DNA from: CADEED01 sp963839685
Lineage (GTDB): Bacteria > Pseudomonadota > Gammaproteobacteria > Steroidobacterales > Steroidobacteraceae
Direction: 5' to 3'
DNA: 64,000 bases
Assembly (NCBI GenBank): GCA_963839685.1
Contig: CAWIVS010000005.1
Coordinates: 1 to 64,000, forward strand
Shown: positions 37,776 to 47,647 of the stretch, piece after piece
How the letters are laid out: each line of letters starts with the position of its first letter
Numbering within the stretch: position 1 is the stretch's first letter
Notes under the pieces: generated by a model
What the model saw: only the letters and a program-made list of their open reading frames with translations
Database searches by the model: none
Told to the model about the DNA's origin: nothing
Program-made: the position numbers and the translations under genes

Positions 37776-39128
37776 ATGACGAGCACCAATTCCAGCTGGG
37801 TGACGCGCGATCTCGCGCACGTCTGGCATCCGTGCACGCAAATGAAGGACCACGAGACCGTGCCGATGATTCCGCTGCGCGCGGGTTCAGGTGTGTGGCT
37901 CGAGGACTTCGCCGGCAAGCGTTATCTCGATGGCATCAGTTCCTGGTGGGTAAACCTGTTCGGCCATGCCAATCCGCTCATCAACGCCGCGGTGCGCGAG
38001 CAGCTCGAGCGCCTCGGGCACGCCATCTTTGCCGGCTTCACGCACGAGCCGGCCGTCACCCTCGCCGAAGAACTGACGCGCATCGCGCCGCCCGGCCTCA
38101 ACCGCTGCTTCTTCGCCGACAACGGCTCGGCCGCGGTCGAAGTGGCCGTGAAGATGAGTTTTCACTTCTGGCGCAACAGCGGCCAGACTCGCAAGACACG
38201 ATTCATCACGCTCGCCAACAGTTACCACGGCGAAACACTGGGGGCGCTGGCGGTAGGAGACGTCGATCTCTACAAGGCCATCTACCGGCCGCTGCTCATG
38301 GACGTGATCACCGTACCGTCACCGGATGCATTCGTGCGCGAAGCCGGCGTGAGCGAGGCGCAACACGCCGAACGCATGTTCGCGCACATGGAAGCCGCGC
38401 TGGCGCAGCACCACGAAGAGCTGGCCGCCGTCATCGTCGAGCCGCTGGTGCAATGCGCCGGCAACATGCGCATGTACGATCCGCTGTATCTCAAACTACT
38501 GCGCCAGGCCTGCGACCGGTACGGCGTGCACCTGATCGCTGACGAGATCGCCGTCGGTTTCGGGCGTACCGGCACGATGTTCGCCTGCGAGCAGGCCGGC
38601 ATCCGGCCCGACTACCTGTGCCTGTCCAAGGGACTCACCGGCGGTTACCTGCCCTTGTCCGTGGTGATGACCACCGATCCCATCTACGACGCCTTCTACG
38701 ACGAGTACGTCAAGCTCAATGCCTTCCTGCATTCGCACAGTTACACGGGCAATCCGCTGGCCTGCGCCGCGGCCAACGCGACTCTGGCAATCTTCCGCGA
38801 CCAGCCGGTGCTGGAGCGCAATCGCGCCACCGCTGCGAAGATGGCGGCCAGTGTCGCGCATCTGCGCGATCACCCGCATGTCGGGGAGATCCGCCAGCGC
38901 GGCATGATCCTGGCCATCGAACTGGTGAAGGAGCGCGCCTCGCGCACCCCTTACCCTTGGGAGGAGCGTCGCGGCCTGCGCATCTACCGGCACGCGCTCG
39001 AACGCGGCGTGTTGTTGCGCCCACTCGGCACGACCCTCTACTTCATGCCGCCCTATGTGATCGAAGCGGACGAGATCGAACTGCTGGCGCGCGTTGCCAC
39101 CGAAGGTATTGCGCTCGCATGCGCCTGA
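37776..39128 (+). CDS. bioA: adenosylmethionine-8-amino-7-oxononanoate aminotransferase
   Basis: PLP enzyme of biotin synthesis using S-adenosylmethionine as amino donor. 450 aa from ATG 37776; the longer open frame upstream is antisense to ampD. Motifs: HVWHPCTQMKDHE, YLDGISSWWVNLFGH, FFADNGSAAVEVAVKM, NSYHGETLGALAVG, DEIAVGFGRTG and the PLP lysine in LSKGLTGGYLPL near residue 286. It overlaps rsmE by 10 nt. In Pseudomonas bioA likewise neighbours rsmE, apart from the other bio genes. Confidence 0.97.
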   Translation: MTSTNSSWVTRDLAHVWHPCTQMKDHETVPMIPLRAGSGVWLEDFAGKRYLDGISSWWVNLFGHANPLINAAVREQLERLGHAIFAGFTHEPAVTLAEELTRIAPPGLNRCFFADNGSAAVEVAVKMSFHFWRNSGQTRKTRFITLANSYHGETLGALAVGDVDLYKAIYRPLLMDVITVPSPDAFVREAGVSEAQHAERMFAHMEAALAQHHEELAAVIVEPLVQCAGNMRMYDPLYLKLLRQACDRYGVHLIADEIAVGFGRTGTMFACEQAGIRPDYLCLSKGLTGGYLPLSVVMTTDPIYDAFYDEYVKLNAFLHSHSYTGNPLACAAANATLAIFRDQPVLERNRATAAKMAASVAHLRDHPHVGEIRQRGMILAIELVKERASRTPYPWEERRGLRIYRHALERGVLLRPLGTTLYFMPPYVIEADEIELLARVATEGIALACA

Positions 39129-39856
39129 CACGCATATACGTGCCGGGTGCACTCGCAGCCAACACCGAGATCGTGCTGCCGGCCCAGTCGGGCGAACATC
39201 TCACGCGTGTCCTGCGCCTCGAATCCGGTGCTCCATTGACGATCTTCAACGGCCTGGGCGGCGAATACTCCGCCGTGCTCGGCGCGCGCAGTGGCAAGAA
39301 AGTGCTGGCGCAGTTGGGGCATCACACCGCAGTCGAACGCGAGTCGGCACTGACCATCACCCTGCTACAGGGCGTGGCGCGCGGCGAGCGCATGGACCTG
39401 ATCGTGCAGAAAGCCACCGAGCTCGGCATCAGCCGCATCGTGCCGGTGCTCGCCGAACGTTCAGTCGTGAAGGTCGACGCGAGGCAGCGTGAGCGCAAGC
39501 TCGAACACTGGCAGTCGATAGCGATTTCTGCCTGCGAACAATGTGGCCGCAACCGCGTGCCCGAAGTGAGTGCTCCAGTCGCGCTGGGCGATGCCATCGC
39601 AGCGTTGCCGGCGGGCACCCTGCGCTGCCTGCTTGCTGCCGACGGTCGCGAGTCGCTGGCCGCCGCCGCACGCAGCGCCGGTTCAGGCGTCGTGTTGCTC
39701 ATTGGCCCCGAGGGCGGCCTGGCCGACAACGAGCGCCGTTATGCCGGCGCCCATGACTTCACCGCGTACCGGCTGGGGCCGCGCATCCTGCGCACGGAAA
39801 CCGCAGGTCTCGCGGCGCTCGCAACGCTGCAGGCCGTCGCTGGAGATCTCGCCTGA
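39119..39856 (+). CDS. rsmE: 16S rRNA (uracil-1498-N3)-methyltransferase
   Basis: SPOUT-class methyltransferase modifying U1498 of 16S rRNA. 245 aa; ATG 39119 overlaps the bioA 3' end. RsmE features: LTRVLRLESG, GEYSAVL, the QKATELGISRIVPVLAERS motif, EQCGRNRVPEV, and the SAM-knot LIGPEGGLADNE with LGPRILRTETAGLAAL at the C-terminus. Confidence 0.96.
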   Translation: MRLTRIYVPGALAANTEIVLPAQSGEHLTRVLRLESGAPLTIFNGLGGEYSAVLGARSGKKVLAQLGHHTAVERESALTITLLQGVARGERMDLIVQKATELGISRIVPVLAERSVVKVDARQRERKLEHWQSIAISACEQCGRNRVPEVSAPVALGDAIAALPAGTLRCLLAADGRESLAAAARSAGSGVVLLIGPEGGLADNERRYAGAHDFTAYRLGPRILRTETAGLAALATLQAVAGDLA

Positions 39857-39893
39857 AGGCGCGCACGTGCATACATTTCTCACGAGGTGACAC

Positions 39894-40235
39894 ATGTACG
39901 AGACGAAACAGGAAAGGCCGCTTGCGCGGCCGAGTTTCTGGCGGCGCCTGTGCCGGCACGCGGCGGTGGCTGTCGGGCTGATTCTCGTGTCGCTCGCCAT
40001 TGGAATGGCCGGATACTGCGGCTTCGAGCACATGAGGCCGCTCGACGGCTTCGTGAATTCGGCCATGTTGCTGGGTGGCATGGGACCCGTGAACGCGCCG
40101 GTGACGGATGGCGGCAAACTGTTCGCGGGATTGTTCGCCCTCTACGCTGGGCTGGTGTTCATCGTCACCGCGGCGCTGCTGTTCACGCCGCTACTTCACC
40201 GCCTGATGCACCGCTTCCACTGGCCCGAGAAGTGA
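39894..40235 (+). CDS. small two-helix membrane protein, ion-channel-like
   Basis: 113 aa. Two transmembrane helices (AVAVGLILVSLAIGMAGYCG and KLFAGLFALYAGLVFIVTAA) flank a re-entrant-like segment DGFVNSAMLLGGMGPVNAPV. This resembles the 2-TM pore-loop layout seen in small bacterial membrane proteins of unknown role. ATG 39894. It sits between rsmE and the HipA-like gene, 10 bp from the latter. Channel activity is only a suggestion from topology. Confidence 0.7.
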   Translation: MYETKQERPLARPSFWRRLCRHAAVAVGLILVSLAIGMAGYCGFEHMRPLDGFVNSAMLLGGMGPVNAPVTDGGKLFAGLFALYAGLVFIVTAALLFTPLLHRLMHRFHWPEK

Positions 40236-40245
40236 CCGCGCTCGC

Positions 40246-41025
40246 ATGAAGCTGCGCACGGTCCAGGTCACGCGTTATGTGACGCCGCTGCGCGAGGGCG
40301 GCTCGCTGCCGGGCATCGTCGAGGCCGACGATGCCGGCATGTACGTACTGAAGTTTCGAGGTGCCGGCCAGGGACCCAAGGCGCTGACCGCCGAGCTCAT
40401 CGCCGGCGAGCTGGCGCGCGCCGCCGGCTTGCGGCTGCCAGAGCTGGTGTTCATCGAGCTGGATGCGGAACTGGCGCGCACCGAGCCCGATCCCGAGATC
40501 CAGCAGCTGATCCGCGCAAGCGGCGGCCTCAATCTCGCGCTCGACTATCTACCCGGCTCGGTGACCTTCGATCCCGTTGTCGACCAGCCGGACGCGATGC
40601 TCGCTTCGTCCATCGTGTGGTTCGACTCGTATTGCAGCAACGTCGACCGCACCGCGCGCAACGCCAACATGCTGATGTGGCATCGCCAGCTGTGGCTCAT
40701 CGATCACGGCGCGGCGCTGTACTTCCATCACGGCTGGGGCGCGGAAGATCGCAGCCAGGATCCCTTCCCGCTGATTCACGACCACATTCTGCTGAGGTTC
40801 GCCTCGGTCCTGCCGGAAGCGGACGCCGCGCTGGCGGCCCGCCTCACGCCCGCCGTGATTCGCGACATCGTCGAGCTGGTACCGGACGACTGGCTCGCCG
40901 CGGACCGCAGTTTCGATTCGCCGCGCGCCACGCGCGCCGCCTATGTTCGCCATCTCACGCGCCGCCTGGAAGCGCCGCGCCCATTCACGACGGAGGTCCT
41001 GCGTGCCCGCTCACAGCTCCTATGA
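40246..41025 (+). CDS. HipA-like kinase-fold protein (HipA_2 type)
   Basis: 259 aa. N-terminal GGSLPGIVEADDAGMYVLKF with a lysine in KFRGAGQGPKALTAELIAGE resembles a kinase-like nucleotide pocket, and DRTARNANMLMWHRQLWLID with HGAALYFHH resembles the catalytic/metal loop of HipA-type kinases. It is much shorter than HipA and has no HipB antitoxin next to it. The next gene encodes a DUF3037 protein overlapping by 23 nt, a pairing found in many bacteria with unknown function. Substrate not known. Confidence 0.8.
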   Translation: MKLRTVQVTRYVTPLREGGSLPGIVEADDAGMYVLKFRGAGQGPKALTAELIAGELARAAGLRLPELVFIELDAELARTEPDPEIQQLIRASGGLNLALDYLPGSVTFDPVVDQPDAMLASSIVWFDSYCSNVDRTARNANMLMWHRQLWLIDHGAALYFHHGWGAEDRSQDPFPLIHDHILLRFASVLPEADAALAARLTPAVIRDIVELVPDDWLAADRSFDSPRATRAAYVRHLTRRLEAPRPFTTEVLRARSQLL

Positions 41026-41386
41026 CTACGCGTTGATCCGCGTGGTGCCGCGCGTGGAGCGGCAGGAATTCGTGAACGCCGGCGTCATCGTCTGGTGCCG
41101 CGAACACGAACTGCTCGAAGCGCGGATCGCGCTCGAGGAGTCGCGGGTGCTCGCCGTGGATCCGGGTGTCGACCTGGAGGCGGTGAGGCGGCACCTGCGC
41201 AGCATCGAGGTAATTTGTGCGGGCGGCGCCGACGCGGGGCCGATCGGCCGGTTGACCCAGCGCGAGCGCTTCGACTGGCTGGTGGCGCCGCGCAGCACCA
41301 TGATCCAGACCTCCGCCGTGCACTCGGGCCGCAGCGACGACATGGCGGCCACGCTGGAGCACCTGCTGGCGACGATGGTGCGGTGA
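41003..41386 (+). CDS. DUF3037 family protein
   Basis: 127 aa. GTG start at 41003 preceded by GGAGG within the end of the HipA-like gene, indicating translational coupling. Family features: SYDYALIRVVPRVERQEFVN and AGVIVWCREHELLEARI near the N-terminus, then DRERFDWL-like LTQRERFDWLVAPRSTMIQT and PVHxG-like AVHSGRSDDM. Function unknown; likely works with the HipA-like protein. Confidence 0.85.
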   Translation: MPAHSSYDYALIRVVPRVERQEFVNAGVIVWCREHELLEARIALEESRVLAVDPGVDLEAVRRHLRSIEVICAGGADAGPIGRLTQRERFDWLVAPRSTMIQTSAVHSGRSDDMAATLEHLLATMVR

Positions 41387-41396
41387 GCGAACAGGC

Positions 41397-41876
41397 TCAT
41401 TCGCGACCAGGAACAGAGGTCTCCTCGGAGATCATTTCCTCGATGCGCTCGAGATCGGGAATCCACGGCGCTTCGTTGATCATGCGCACCTGCGAAATTA
41501 TGGGCGTGCGCTCGGGGAATGTGCGGGTCGGATCCGGGCGCAGGATGTCGGCGCTGACGCGCACCAGCTGCGGGAAGCCCTGCGACACCATGCCGTAGTA
41601 GCCGCCCTCGATCTGCGATCCCAGCGCGAACAACACCACGACGCGCGTGCGCCCGGTCAGCGGCGGGATGGTCTGGCCACAGGTGCCCTCGAAGGAGATC
41701 AGCGGAATCTGCCGGCTGCCCCAGGAGAACATGCCGAGGTACCAGGGCGGCGCGCCCGGCATCTCCGACGGATTCTGGAAGCCCACCACCTCGGCCACGC
41801 AGGAACGCGGGATGATGAGGCGCCCGTCGAGCAACGGCACCAGCAGGCTGTAAATTTCGGTGATGCGTTCGACCAT
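41397..41876 (-). CDS. chpC: CheW-like protein ChpC of the type IV pilus chemosensory system
   Basis: 159 aa with a CheW-type fold: LLVPLLDGRLIIPRSCVAEV, PPWYLGMFSWGSRQIPLISF, RVVVLFALGSQIEGGYYGMV. Its place as the last gene after chpA on the minus strand matches chpC in Pseudomonas. Probably an alternative adaptor linking receptors to the ChpA kinase. 16 bp after chpA. Confidence 0.88.
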   Translation of the reverse strand: MVERITEIYSLLVPLLDGRLIIPRSCVAEVVGFQNPSEMPGAPPWYLGMFSWGSRQIPLISFEGTCGQTIPPLTGRTRVVVLFALGSQIEGGYYGMVSQGFPQLVRVSADILRPDPTRTFPERTPIISQVRMINEAPWIPDLERIEEMISEETSVPGRE

Positions 41877-41892
41877 GACCCAGTCCTTCTAA

Positions 41893-44800
41893 CTAATTCG
41901 CCTCGCGCAGATGCGCTTCGCGGCGGCGGGCGATCAGCGGCTCGATGGCCTCGAGCAGCTGCGCTTCCTGGTAGGGCTTGCCGAGATAGTCGTCGACGCC
42001 GATCTCGATGGCACGCGCGCGGTGTTTTTCACCCACGCGAGAGGTGATCATGATGATCGGGATCCCCGACAGGCGCGTATCCGCGCGCACCTGCGTCGCC
42101 ACCTCGTAGCCGTCCATGCGCGGCATCTCGATGTCCAGCAGGATGATGTCGGGCGTGTGTTCCTGGAGCATTTCCATCGCGTCCACGCCGTCACGCGCGG
42201 TCAGCACGCGCATGCCGTTGCGCTCGAGGAGCCTCTGCGTCACACGGCGCACGGTGATGGAGTCGTCAACCACCAGCGCGACGCTGCGCGTGTCGGTCTT
42301 TTCGCGCGGCATGACCGGCTCGGTGCGCGTGCGCCAGTCGGCGCGTACCAGCGCACCGATGTCGAGAATGATGACGATACGGCCGTCGCCGAGGATGGTC
42401 GCGCCGGAAATTCCGCGAATCGCGGAAATCTGCGCCCCCACGTTCTTCACCACGATCTCACGGCTGCCGACCAGTTCGTCGGTGACCAGGCCGGTAGAGT
42501 GTTCACCGGCGCGCACCAGGATCACCGGGACCGTAATGTCGCCGTCCGGCAGCGGACCCGGCTCGCGGCCGACGTAGAACGCCAGGTGCTGGAACTTGTA
42601 CTTCTGGCCGCCGTACTCGAAAGCCGGTGCATCCGGCCCCAGGTGCGCTTCGACCTCGGTGCGCGACAGACGCACCACGCCTTCGACGGTGGGCAGTGGC
42701 AGCGCGTACAACTCGTCGTTGGCGCGCAGGATCAGCGCGTGGCTGATCGCCAGCGTCAGCGGCAGGCGTATGGTGAAGCGCGAGCCCTGCCCCGCCTTGG
42801 ACTCCAGGTGCAGCGCGCCGCCGAGTTTCTTGATCTCGTTGGCCACCACGTCCATGCCCACGCCACGTCCGGACAGCGTGCTCACCGACCCCGCCGTGGA
42901 GAATCCCGGCTCGAGGATGAGCTGCATGATGTCATCGTCGGACAGGTTCTGATCGGCGCGTACCAGGCCCAGCGACACGCCCTTGTCGCGGATCGCCTTG
43001 AGATGCATGCCAGCGCCGTCGTCGGACACTTCCACGACGACCTCGGAGCCTTCGCGATGCAGCGCAATCGTGATCGTGCCGGTCTCGTTCTTGCCCTTCT
43101 TCTTGCGTTCTTCCGGTGATTCGATGCCATGCGCCACGGCATTGCGCAGCATGTGCTCGAAGGGCGGCATCATGCGCTCGAGCACCTGGCGATCGAGTTC
43201 GCCCGAGGCTCCCTCGATGCTGAGGTCGGCCTTCTTGTGCGTGTCCGTGGCGGCCTGGCGGACGATGCGTGCAAGACGCTGCACGTGGCGCTGGAAGGGC
43301 ACCATGCGAGTGCGCATGAGGCCGTTCTGCAACTCGGTGATGGTGCGCGCCTGCTGCGTGAGCAGGTTCTGCGTGTCCTTGGTGAGGTTCTCGAGCAATC
43401 CCTGGATGCTGCCCACGTCGTTCGCGGTTTCCGCGAGTGCGCGTGAGAACTGCTGGATCGACGAGTAGCGATCGAGCTCGAGCGGATCAAATTCGCCGCG
43501 CCTGCCTTTTTCTTCCTCGTAGCGATGCAGGATCTGCGCTTCGGTCTCGAGCTCGAGTTTGCGCAGCTGCTCCTTGAGGCGCGTCACCGTACGCGACAGC
43601 TCACCGACGTTGAAATCGATCGAACCAATCTGCTGCTCCAGGCGAGCGCGCGCGATGCTGGCCTCGCCGGAATTGTTGAGCAGCTGGTCGAGTAGTTCAG
43701 CGTCCACGCGCGCCAGTTCTGGCCGGTCGGAAGGCGCCACCGGTTCACGGCCCGGAGGCACGGCTCCCGGCGGCAGCAGCGGACCGTCACCCGCTTCGCC
43801 ATCCCTGTTGAATCCGGTCGAAACCGGTTCCCTGGCGGCGGCGCGCGTCACGATCGAAGCGGATTCGCTGGCCGCCGCGTGCACTACGGCGGGCTTGAGC
43901 GATGACTTGGGCACCATCTCCGGCGCGGGCTTCACCATGGATTTGGGCGCGGTATCCGGCGCCCAGACGGGCGCCAGTACCGGCGGCTCGGCCCCGGCTT
44001 CGGCACGCGCCGGCGTTGTCGGACGCGGTGTGGAAGGCACCGCGGCCAGCATCGGGGCGGCGGAGACCGGCTTCGGTGGTGCTGGCGGTGCGCTAATTAC
44101 TGGCGCGGCAGCCTGCGGAAGTTGCGGCGTGGGCATCGCCTGCGCAATCGGCGCTGGCGGCGGCGCAGCGGCGGGCGCGGGCGCCGCACCACCCGGCTGC
44201 GCCAGCGCCTGGATTCTCGCGATCAGGGCACGTGCGGTCGGCACACCCTTGCCCGCGCTCACGGACTCGCGCATGCGCGCCAACTCGTCGAGCGCGGTCT
44301 GCGCCAGGGAGAACGCACGATCGTCGGGGGCGATGCTGCCGCTGTCGATCTGCATGAACAGGGTTTCGAGCTCGTGGGACAAGTCGCCCATCGGGGTCAG
44401 GCCCGCCATGCGCGCGCCGCCTTTGAGGGTGTGTAGCGGGCGCTTGAGCGCCGCCAGGCCATCGACGCTGCTGCGATTCTCGTTCCACTGCGCGAGCCCA
44501 CCTTGCGCGGCGTCGATGAGTTCAACCGCTTCGTCGGTGAAAATGCTGGCGATGTCCTGGTCGAAGTCCGTGACGATTTCTTCCGCCACATCTGCCGGGG
44601 GTGTCGCGGCCGCCACGGCGGCAGCGGCCATTGATGGAACTAGTGCCGGAAAGGAAGTGGGGGGCGCCGCGACCGCCGGCGCGACGGTGGGCGTCTGCGG
44701 AGCGGCCGGCGCGGGGGCGGCCGCAAGCTCCGCGGCACGCGCCGCGGTAATGATTCGTTCTTCCAGGTGTTCGATGGCCCGTTCGAGGCGGCCAAGCAAT

Positions 44801-47628
44801 CCACCGTGCGACTGGAAGAAACCGGTCGACTCGTCGAGATGCGCGGCCACGGAGCGCATGGCATTCATGCAATCGGCCAGCAGCACGAGGTCCGAGCTGT
44901 CGAGACCGACGCCACTGTCGAAAGCCTTGCGTACCCAGTGCTCGAGAGGCGCAGTGAGGCGAATGCCGTGCCGGGCTTCGGCCATGCGCGAACTACCCGA
45001 CAGCGTATGACAGGCGCGATAGGCCTCTTCGCTGACCACGTGCGGCGCGCTGCGCCCATGCTCGGACTCCACGTAACGCAGCACTGCATCGATGTTGACC
45101 TGCGTCTCACGGCTGTAGATCTCGCGCAGTTGCAGGTCGGCGCTCGATTCCTCGTCCGGCGTCGACAACACCACGTTCTCGCCGGCCTCTTCGGCAGGCT
45201 CATCGAGCACCCAATCGAGTTCGGGCTGCGCTGCCTCCCCGTTCGCCGGGGCGCTTGCCGCGACTGGCGCCGGTGCCAGCGTAGGTACCCGCGCGGTCGC
45301 CTCCATCATGTCGGCCTGGCGCGTATCGAGAGTGCGCTCGAGAGCTTCCATCGTGGCCGTCTGGCTGCTGGCCACCACCTTGTTCGCGGCGAGCGCATGG
45401 GCGCGCTCGACGATGTCCTGGGCGCGAGCCGGAGCGGACTTGCCACCCTCGAGCGCGTTCACGAGTTCACCCGTCATCGCCACGGAATCGCGCACCGTGG
45501 CCAGGATCGCCGGTGAACGCTGCAGGGTGTTCTCGATCACCCGGTTGAGCAGGTTCTCGATGGACCAGGCGAATTCACTGATGTCGCTCGCACCGACCAT
45601 GCGACCGGAGCCCTTCAGAGTATGAAACGCGCGGCGCACGCCCGAGAGGGCTTCGGTCTCGAGGGGGTTCTGTTCCCAGGCAGGGAACAGCTTGCCTATG
45701 CGTGCGATCTCTTCACGCGCCTCCTCTATATATAGGGCGCGCAGTTCGGGATCGATGTGGATCGGCTTGGCGCCGATCGGCGGCTGGGCCGACTGGTGCA
45801 GCGTCGGAGCGACCCCCTGGATGGTTGGCGGGGCCACGCCGGCCTGCACCGCATGCGCGCGCGCGGTGGCGCCGGCATCGGCCAGCAGCACGGTCGCGGC
45901 ATAGGCTTCCGGCCCGAGCGGCGGAACCGTGGGCACGACGCGCTTCGGCATCTGCGTCAGCGCCATCAGGCAGGTCTGCGCATTGTCGAGCATGTACCAG
46001 GGATCCGTGCGGCCGGCCTGCAGCGTCTCCATGTAATACTCGAGACTGACCACCGCGTCGGCAAGCCGGTCGAGGTAGTTAGGCGGCACGGCGGTACCGC
46101 CGGGCTGCAGCAATTCCTTGAGATGGGCGGCGATGCCATCGACGATCTCGACGGCCCGGCCCTTGCCGAGCATGAGCAGTCCGGCCTTGATGCCGGCGAT
46201 CAGGCCCGGCCACGCATCGAGCGCGGAGACATCGAGTGTGCCCGCGACGTTCGAGGCGATGGCCTCCTTGACGCGCACCAGGTTGATGCTGCACTCGCGC
46301 AGCACCGCGGCCTGCACCTGCTGGAACTCGGCATCGACCGACTCCGGCGCGGCTTCGGCCTGCGCCTTCGGCACGATGAGTCCGATGAGGTCGCGGTCCA
46401 GGCGGTCTTCGACATTGATCAGGGTGGCGGCGATGTGCACCAGCGCGGCGTGATCCGCGGGGGTCTTGCCGGCCGCCATGGCCTCCAGCCGACCGGTTTC
46501 ATCGAGGACCAGCTGGCGCAGCTCGCCCAGGCCCAGCACGCCGAGGGTGTCGCCGATCTTGCGCAGCATGCCCACCTGTGACTCGAGCTCGGCCGGCTGG
46601 CCGCCACGACGCACGTAGATATCGAGCACGTCTTTGACCTTGCCGAGGTCTTCGCGGATCGCCGCTGACACGGTGCGCATCAGCTTCACGGACGGCGCCG
46701 AGAGGTTTTCGCGCTCCTGCTCGACCGAGTCGTCGACGTTCAACAATTCGTTGAGCCGGAACGAGGCGCGCACCGCGGTCACTTTCGGACCATTGCTGGT
46801 AGAGCGCGCCGCGTAATACAGCAGATTGTTCAGCAGCTCGACCGGCGGGTTCTGCGCATAACGCCCCTCGCCCTGGGTGTACAGCTGCAGGATCTCGCGA
46901 TCCGCGAGACCCATGAGGCGCTTGATGGATACGCCGGTTTCCAGGCCACCGTCGCGCAGCGCTTCGACGATCGCGCCCACGACCCACCACAACTGGAATA
47001 CCGGCTGCCTGGTGGCGACCTGTTCGAGCTGGTGTGCGACGGTCTCGAGTATCTCGAGGTTCTGCTCACTGCGTTCGCCGCGGATCCAGCCGACCAGTCC
47101 CAGCTGAAAGCGCGTGCGCAAACGCCGTGCCCACTGCGCCACGGTCAGCGCCGGTTCGCCCGACACCGGCGCCACCGGGGACGCCTGCTGGTCGGACTTG
47201 AGATTCAGCAACAGCAGTGTGCCTTCCGACAGCAATGCGCTGCCCCGCACGGCACGCAGGTCGTTGAGCAGTGGCAGCAGTACCAGCGCCAGGTCGCGGC
47301 CGCCGGCCAGCACCCGTTCCACGTAGCTCGGCAGCTGCACCATGGCGCGCATCAGCGCGTCGAGCGTTTCGGCCTGATTCTTTTGTGAAGGCGGCGTGAG
47401 CAGGTACTTGGTGACGTGCTCCATTTCCTCGGCGAGCAGCGCCGCCCCGAAGATCTCCAGCAGTCGCAGGACGCCCCGGACCTGGTGCAGGTCGGTGACA
47501 CAGCGCTGCAGCAGCACGACATTTTCGGGCTGCTCGACGAAGGTCTCGAGCGCGGTACGCGCCTCGCCGAGCGTGTTGTTCAGCTCCCGGCCGACGAGAT
47601 CGAGCGTCTGTAAGGCGACTTCAGGCAT
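41893..47628 (-). CDS. chpA: ChpA/PilL hybrid histidine kinase of the type IV pilus chemosensory system
   Basis: CheA-like kinase controlling twitching. 1911 aa. N-terminal helical region (1-650) with degenerate Hpt-like copies (DLHQVRGVLRLLEIFG near 45). Three clear phosphotransfer sites: FHTLKGSGRM (His669), CHTLSGSSRM (His874) and LHTLKGGARM (His1066). A Pro/Ala-rich linker (about 1130-1290), dimerisation and ATPase domain with LRNAVAHGIESPEERKKKGK near 1495 and GRGVGMDVVANEIKKLGG, a CheW domain, and a C-terminal receiver with phospho-Asp 1832 in ILLDIEMPRMDGYE. Fewer Hpt domains than the Pseudomonas protein, which is longer. Confidence 0.96.
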   Translation of the reverse strand: MPEVALQTLDLVGRELNNTLGEARTALETFVEQPENVVLLQRCVTDLHQVRGVLRLLEIFGAALLAEEMEHVTKYLLTPPSQKNQAETLDALMRAMVQLPSYVERVLAGGRDLALVLLPLLNDLRAVRGSALLSEGTLLLLNLKSDQQASPVAPVSGEPALTVAQWARRLRTRFQLGLVGWIRGERSEQNLEILETVAHQLEQVATRQPVFQLWWVVGAIVEALRDGGLETGVSIKRLMGLADREILQLYTQGEGRYAQNPPVELLNNLLYYAARSTSNGPKVTAVRASFRLNELLNVDDSVEQERENLSAPSVKLMRTVSAAIREDLGKVKDVLDIYVRRGGQPAELESQVGMLRKIGDTLGVLGLGELRQLVLDETGRLEAMAAGKTPADHAALVHIAATLINVEDRLDRDLIGLIVPKAQAEAAPESVDAEFQQVQAAVLRECSINLVRVKEAIASNVAGTLDVSALDAWPGLIAGIKAGLLMLGKGRAVEIVDGIAAHLKELLQPGGTAVPPNYLDRLADAVVSLEYYMETLQAGRTDPWYMLDNAQTCLMALTQMPKRVVPTVPPLGPEAYAATVLLADAGATARAHAVQAGVAPPTIQGVAPTLHQSAQPPIGAKPIHIDPELRALYIEEAREEIARIGKLFPAWEQNPLETEALSGVRRAFHTLKGSGRMVGASDISEFAWSIENLLNRVIENTLQRSPAILATVRDSVAMTGELVNALEGGKSAPARAQDIVERAHALAANKVVASSQTATMEALERTLDTRQADMMEATARVPTLAPAPVAASAPANGEAAQPELDWVLDEPAEEAGENVVLSTPDEESSADLQLREIYSRETQVNIDAVLRYVESEHGRSAPHVVSEEAYRACHTLSGSSRMAEARHGIRLTAPLEHWVRKAFDSGVGLDSSDLVLLADCMNAMRSVAAHLDESTGFFQSHGGLLGRLERAIEHLEERIITAARAAELAAAPAPAAPQTPTVAPAVAAPPTSFPALVPSMAAAAVAAATPPADVAEEIVTDFDQDIASIFTDEAVELIDAAQGGLAQWNENRSSVDGLAALKRPLHTLKGGARMAGLTPMGDLSHELETLFMQIDSGSIAPDDRAFSLAQTALDELARMRESVSAGKGVPTARALIARIQALAQPGGAAPAPAAAPPPAPIAQAMPTPQLPQAAAPVISAPPAPPKPVSAAPMLAAVPSTPRPTTPARAEAGAEPPVLAPVWAPDTAPKSMVKPAPEMVPKSSLKPAVVHAAASESASIVTRAAAREPVSTGFNRDGEAGDGPLLPPGAVPPGREPVAPSDRPELARVDAELLDQLLNNSGEASIARARLEQQIGSIDFNVGELSRTVTRLKEQLRKLELETEAQILHRYEEEKGRRGEFDPLELDRYSSIQQFSRALAETANDVGSIQGLLENLTKDTQNLLTQQARTITELQNGLMRTRMVPFQRHVQRLARIVRQAATDTHKKADLSIEGASGELDRQVLERMMPPFEHMLRNAVAHGIESPEERKKKGKNETGTITIALHREGSEVVVEVSDDGAGMHLKAIRDKGVSLGLVRADQNLSDDDIMQLILEPGFSTAGSVSTLSGRGVGMDVVANEIKKLGGALHLESKAGQGSRFTIRLPLTLAISHALILRANDELYALPLPTVEGVVRLSRTEVEAHLGPDAPAFEYGGQKYKFQHLAFYVGREPGPLPDGDITVPVILVRAGEHSTGLVTDELVGSREIVVKNVGAQISAIRGISGATILGDGRIVIILDIGALVRADWRTRTEPVMPREKTDTRSVALVVDDSITVRRVTQRLLERNGMRVLTARDGVDAMEMLQEHTPDIILLDIEMPRMDGYEVATQVRADTRLSGIPIIMITSRVGEKHRARAIEIGVDDYLGKPYQEAQLLEAIEPLIARRREAHLREAN

Positions 47629-47647
47629 TTCTGGCGCGACTTCCGTG

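Noticed and set aside
40246..41025. HipA toxin of a HipBA toxin-antitoxin system
   Set aside because: Too short for HipA and no HipB-like helix-turn-helix gene adjacent; better described as a HipA_2-type protein with DUF3037.
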